From positions 142,696 through 206,695 of the forward strand of contig CAWBUQ010000005.1 of the NCBI GenBank assembly GCA_963791995.1: DNA of 64,000 nucleotides. Direction: 5' to 3'. The notes under the pieces are model-generated. The model was not told the origin of the DNA. It made no database searches and saw only the letters and a program-made list of their open reading frames with translations. Both the position numbers and the translations under genes were made by a program. Each line of letters begins with the position of its first letter. The stretch's first letter is position 1. Origin of the DNA: Bog-473 sp963791995 (GTDB lineage: Bacteria; Actinomycetota; Acidimicrobiia; Acidimicrobiales; RAAP-2). Shown one piece after another: positions 60,554 through 64,000 of the stretch.

Positions 60554-61798
60554 CTACCCTCCCGCGGCGAACACCACAGGCAGCGAGAGCGGTGAGCGGA
60601 AGGCCATCCCTTCGATGTGCGGCTGGATGGCCTCAGGGTCGAGCGAGAAGGGGCCGAGCCGGTCGAACAGCGTGTTGATGGCGACCCGTGATTCCATCCG
60701 TGCCAGGTGCATGCCCAGGCAGACGTGGACGCCGAAGCCGAAGCCGACGTGCTGGCGCTGGTCACGGAACATGTCGTAGCGGTCGGGGTCGGTGTACTTG
60801 CGCTCGTCCCGGTTGGCGGCCCCGATCATCAGCGCGATGTCGGCCCCCTTCTCGATCCTCACCCCGGCCAGCTCGGCGTCGCGGGCCGCACGCCGCAGGA
60901 TCACCGTGACCGGTGGCTCCCAGCGCACCACCTCTTCAAACGCTTGTGCGAACAACGAGCGGTCCTTGTAGAGGGCGTCGAACTGGTCCCGGTCGTGCAG
61001 CAGTGCGAACAGAAGGCTGCCCGAGGCCCGGTAGGTCGTCTCGACGCCGGCCGGAAGGAGGAGACGGAGGAAGGAGTAGATCTCCTCGTCGCTCAAGTGC
61101 TCCCCGTCGACCTCGGCGCGCACGAGGTCGCTGATGAGGTCGTCTCCCGGCGTGGCGCGACGCTCGGCCATCACGTCGATGAAGTAGTCACGCAGCGCGG
61201 CCGACGCGGCCACGCCCCGCTCGAAGTTGGCGGCGACGCTGGTGATCTCGAGCGCCCAGCGCTGGAAGCTCGGGTAGTCGGACCGGGGCAGACCCAGGAT
61301 GCGCGCGATCACCTGGACGGGGAAATTGAAGGTGATCTCCCGGACCAGGTCGGCGCGCCCACGGTCGATGAACCCATCGGTCAGTTCGTTCACGACGAGG
61401 GCGACCAGGTCCTCCTCCCAGCGCTCGAGCATCTTGGAGCGGAAGCTCGGCGCGACGAGTGCCCGGTTCACGCGGTGCTCGGGCTCGTCCATCTCGAGAA
61501 TGGTGCGGCCCATGACGATCCCCATGACGTCGGAATAGACGCTGGAGGAATAGGTCTCGTTGTCGCGGAGGACCTGGACCACTTCGTCGTAGCCGAACAC
61601 CGTGACCGGCGACGGCCTGTTGGGGTCGATGTCGTCGGCCCCCTCACCCATGTCGATCGGCCCGCTGTGCACCGGTGCCTGGCGGCACAACTCGTGCAAC
61701 CGGGGGTACGGGTCGCGGATGTTGCCACCGACGACGTCTTTCAACTCGAAGGGGTCGAACGGAACCGCAGCGGGCTCAACCGCATTCAACTCTGGCAT
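60554..61798 (-). CDS. cytochrome P450 (bacterial soluble type)
   Basis: 414 residues, intact. I-helix LLLPAGVETTYRASG near 250 (the AG.ETT oxygen-activation motif), K-helix EEVVRW (ExxR), and the heme loop FGFGVHVCLGMHLAR near residue 360 with the axial Cys. Likely hydroxylates a hydrophobic substrate, in the style of the CYP125/CYP142/CYP124 area of steroid or lipid metabolism; the exact family cannot be fixed by eye. ATG 61798 follows AGGTACAG. First gene of the P450-ferredoxin-dehydrogenase operon. Confidence 0.93.
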   Translation of the reverse strand: MPELNAVEPAAVPFDPFELKDVVGGNIRDPYPRLHELCRQAPVHSGPIDMGEGADDIDPNRPSPVTVFGYDEVVQVLRDNETYSSSVYSDVMGIVMGRTILEMDEPEHRVNRALVAPSFRSKMLERWEEDLVALVVNELTDGFIDRGRADLVREITFNFPVQVIARILGLPRSDYPSFQRWALEITSVAANFERGVAASAALRDYFIDVMAERRATPGDDLISDLVRAEVDGEHLSDEEIYSFLRLLLPAGVETTYRASGSLLFALLHDRDQFDALYKDRSLFAQAFEEVVRWEPPVTVILRRAARDAELAGVRIEKGADIALMIGAANRDERKYTDPDRYDMFRDQRQHVGFGFGVHVCLGMHLARMESRVAINTLFDRLGPFSLDPEAIQPHIEGMAFRSPLSLPVVFAAGG

Positions 61799-61844
61799 CT
61801 GTACCTCGCACCCCCTAAGTTGGGCGTCGTACCGGGAAGTAACT

Positions 61845-61858
61845 GACTCCGGTGTCAT
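61845..61858. promoter_or_regulatory. operator-like palindrome TGACTCCGGTGTCA
   Basis: TGAC-N6-GTCA, 46 bp upstream of the P450 ATG and 200 bp from the divergent TetR gene. One position differs from the site at 51255. Confidence 0.72.
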
Positions 61859-62058
61859 AGTAATCAAACAATCAAACGTGTGTTGGGGCGTCGAGGGCCG
61901 TGTGCTTCCCGAGCAGGTGATGTGTGGCCCGCGCCGGGATCTCGACCCCGACACTCTCGTTGTGAGGAGCAGTCGGACGAGGGACACCCCGACGTCTACT
62001 CCAAGTAGGGCAGAATTCCGGCATTCCCGCGGTCCAAGGGCGGAGAGATGGGATTGAC

Positions 62059-62706
62059 ATGACGATCGACTCCCGTGGCACCAAGGGGCGTGCCCATTCC
62101 GATCCCGGCGGTGCCGGGCACGGGGACGGCCCGACCACCCGGCGCCGCATCCTCGAGATCGCCCTCTCCCTGATGTCCCAGCGTGGGGTCGACGGCACCA
62201 GCATGCGGGACCTGGCTTCCGCGGCCGGTCTCAACGTGGCGTCGCTGTACCACTACTTCCCGAGCAAGCGGGAGCTGCTCGAAGCTGTCCTGGTCGAGCA
62301 GGGCTACCTGCCCATCACGGCCCCGCCGGGCGAGGACGGCGCACCGGCCCCCGACCTGACGCTCGCCGAGATGCTGACTGACTACATGGGGTCGATGTTC
62401 GCCGTCGAGGACTTCGTCCGCCTGATGGTCGGCGAGGCCATGCGGGGCGAGGCGACCGCCCGCAGCGTCGGGCTCGACCTCTTCTCCTCCTTCCAGAACT
62501 CCCTGGAGGAATGGATCAGCACCAACCGCCCCGACCTGGTCGAGCGGAACGGCGGCACCGAAGTGGCCCGGATGCTCAGCGCCATGATCGTCGGGGTCTT
62601 CATCGGGTATGCCGCCGGTGTGATGCCTCCAGAAGGGGATGATCCGACCGCCCTGGCCAAGCAGTGGGCCGACCTGGCGGCGCACGTCCTGCGACCCCCG
62701 GACTAA
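62059..62706 (+). CDS. TetR family transcriptional regulator
   Basis: 215 residues, intact. The N-terminal DNA-binding domain is TTRRRILEIALSLMSQRGVD followed by TSMRDLASAAGLNVASLYHY and FPSKRELLEAVL (residues 26-82). A helical ligand-binding C-terminal domain follows. It is divergent from the P450 operon, and the regulon-type palindrome lies between them, so it is the leading candidate for the protein that reads the TGAC-N6-GTCA sites. The likely ligand is a pathway acyl-CoA or the substrate itself, by analogy with KstR-like regulators; this is inference. Confidence 0.9.
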   Translation: MTIDSRGTKGRAHSDPGGAGHGDGPTTRRRILEIALSLMSQRGVDGTSMRDLASAAGLNVASLYHYFPSKRELLEAVLVEQGYLPITAPPGEDGAPAPDLTLAEMLTDYMGSMFAVEDFVRLMVGEAMRGEATARSVGLDLFSSFQNSLEEWISTNRPDLVERNGGTEVARMLSAMIVGVFIGYAAGVMPPEGDDPTALAKQWADLAAHVLRPPD

Positions 62707-62791
62707 GCCCTTCCCCCTCCCCCGCCCGGCGGACCGCCACTTCGCCTTCCTGCGCTTGCGGAGATCGAGCCGTCCAACGCACACTGACGCC

Positions 62792-63311
62792 GTGCCCGAC
62801 AGTGATGCCACGCCCGAGACGTCTCCGACTGCGGTCGCCAAGGCGGAATTCGCGGTGCCCGCCGAGGAGGTGTGGGCGTATCGCCTCGACTTCGCCAACC
62901 TGCCCGATTACAACCCCGACGTCAGTGGTGTGACGCGGGTGACCGACGGTGGGAATGCCGGCGACCGGCGGAGACAGCGGAGACGGCGGCGTCCTCGGTG
63001 CGGGTGCCCGCTACAACTTCGGTCTGGCCGATCCGCGGCGCCCTGGCACCACCCAACCCGTCGAGCTGTGGACGGTGAAGGCGGTCAAGCCCACCCTCGT
63101 CGCGGCAGGGATGGTCGGAGGGAGCGAGGCCTACGAGGAGTTCGTGGTCGAGCCGCGCGGCGACGGCGCCTGCGCGGCGACCCTGAACCTGTGGGTGACG
63201 CTGCCCGACGGCCTTCCCGACGACGTCGTGGCCATGGCCGCCGAGGGGAGCCAGGCGCAGATCGACAAGGAGATGCGCCTCATGAAGGAGAACCTCGAGC
63301 GCGGTTCTTGA
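62792..63311 (+). CDS. SRPBCC (START-like) superfamily protein, frame broken
   Basis: About 173 residues. GTG 62792 gives a short leader, then VAKAEFAVPAEEVWAYRLDF (the first strand and helix of SRPBCC proteins). After a +1 step near 62955 come GGVLGAGARYNFGLADPRRP, YEEFVVEPRGDGACAATLNL and the long C-terminal helix IDKEMRLMKENLERG. Such folds bind hydrophobic ligands. It lies between TetR and the crotonase and could handle the same substrate. Confidence 0.7.
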
Positions 63312-63351
63312 CAACCCGCGTCGCACTGTCACGAACAGGCAGACTTGTCAC

Positions 63352-64000
63352 GTGAGCGAATCGGTCACGTTTCAACTCGACGGCCACGTGGCCACGATCA
63401 CCTACAACCGACCCGATGCGCTGAACGCCATCAACGCGGACATGCGGCGCGGCCTGAACGACGCGTTCTCCCGCTTCCACGATGACGAGGACGCATGGGT
63501 CGCCATCGTGACGGGCGCTGGACGCGCCTTCTGCGCGGGCGGGGATCTCCGAGACGGAGCCGGAGCAGCCGGCGAGTTCGCCGGCACCTTCTGGGAGAAG
63601 CCGACGATGAACTCCTTCGAGAGTGGCTGGGAGGTCTTCAAGCCCGTCATCGCCGCCGTCAACGGTTACTGCCTCGGGTACGGCCTGACCCTTGCCACGT
63701 GGTGCGATTTCGTCCTGGCGAGCGACCGGGCCGAATTCGGACTGCCCGAAGTGAGGCTGGGGACTCCCGCCGTCGTCGCATCCATACGTCTGCCGCAACG
63801 CATCAACTGGGCGGATGCCATGGAGCTGTTGCTGACCGGGGAGCGCATCAGTGCCGAGCGAGCCCATCAAATGGGCTTGGTCTGGCAAGTCGTCCCCCAC
63901 GAGACCCTGCTCGACGAGGCGCATGCGTTGGCCGCACGCCTGCTCAACGGCGCACCATTGGCGCAGCGCGTCATGAAGGAGATGGCGATGCGGACACGTG
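63352..64000 (+). CDS. enoyl-CoA hydratase/isomerase, runs off the window
   Basis: At least 216 residues with no stop before the end of the window. GTG 63352. VTGAGRAFCAGGDLRDGAGA near residue 57 and VNGYCLGYGLTLATWCDFVL near 102 form the CoA/oxyanion site. FGLPEVRLGTPAVVAS carries the canonical catalytic Glu, unlike the paralogue at 52.5 kb. Probably a true hydratase. The upstream gap has two direct TTGTCAC/CTGTCAC half-sites but no full palindrome. Confidence 0.88.
   Translation, partial: MSESVTFQLDGHVATITYNRPDALNAINADMRRGLNDAFSRFHDDEDAWVAIVTGAGRAFCAGGDLRDGAGAAGEFAGTFWEKPTMNSFESGWEVFKPVIAAVNGYCLGYGLTLATWCDFVLASDRAEFGLPEVRLGTPAVVASIRLPQRINWADAMELLLTGERISAERAHQMGLVWQVVPHETLLDEAHALAARLLNGAPLAQRVMKEMAMRTR

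Noticed and set aside
27..63311. Programmed +1 ribosomal frameshifting or an unusual genetic code
   Set aside because: The breaks have no shared slippery codon or stop, occur up to five times per gene, and lie in unrelated genes. A systematic surplus-base error explains them better.
63330..63352. TGTCAC repeats before the last crotonase gene as a ninth regulon site
   Set aside because: The half-sites are in direct, not inverted, orientation and do not form TGAC-N6-GTCA.

Overview
High-GC bacterial DNA, most like an actinobacterium of the Acidimicrobiia type. Pointers are a catabolic gene set rich in acyl-CoA dehydrogenases, an LLM-family flavin oxidoreductase, GTG starts, and two secreted proteins built from the GYWxVxxDGGVFxFG repeat common in that class. 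No rRNA, CRISPR array or named marker fixes the species.

Layout. (1) 1-8.0 kb: two DHA2-type MFS exporters, an orphan ParA with a small zinc-ribbon protein, a secreted DUF3089 lipase-like protein, a LOG-family protein, a secreted propeller-like protein and a DUF5990 protein. (2) 8.2-8.5 kb: tRNA-Arg(TCT) and tRNA-His(GTG). (3) 8.5-17.1 kb: SDR, zinc alcohol dehydrogenase, FGGY kinase, D-2-hydroxyacid dehydrogenase, S51 peptidase, D-aminoacylase-like amidohydrolase and aldehyde dehydrogenase. (4) 17.1-33.9 kb: a decayed integrative element bounded by a 21-bp direct repeat (20/21). It holds an integrase stub, a complete IS630, IS481/IS21/IS630 remnants, a phage Dam remnant, secreted or membrane cargo, a primase-like gene and an excisionase-like gene. 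(5) 33.9-64 kb: a catabolic cluster with amidohydrolases, LLM oxidoreductase, HAD hydrolase, a DUF35/thiolase-fold pair, GMC dehydrogenase, five acyl-CoA dehydrogenase genes (one a double-domain fusion), an acyl-CoA ligase, enoyl-CoA hydratases, a CaiB-type CoA transferase, a P450 with its ferredoxin, and a TetR regulator.

How it works together. Eight TGAC-N6-GTCA palindromes lie within about 50 bp of start codons of the catabolic genes, often in short divergent promoters. They look like operators of one regulon for CoA-dependent breakdown of a hydrophobic or steroid-like substrate; the TetR gene at 62.06 kb is the only candidate regulator seen here. The mobile element appears to have integrated into one such operator, between a divergent aldehyde dehydrogenase/amidohydrolase pair, leaving an operator copy at each end.

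Caution: outside the island, around forty reading-frame breaks interrupt otherwise well-conserved genes. Nearly all are of the same +1 type and two that I examined closely sit in short G or C runs, so base-calling or assembly error is more likely than decay. Coordinates of broken genes are given end to end across the breaks. Frame assignments were made by eye.
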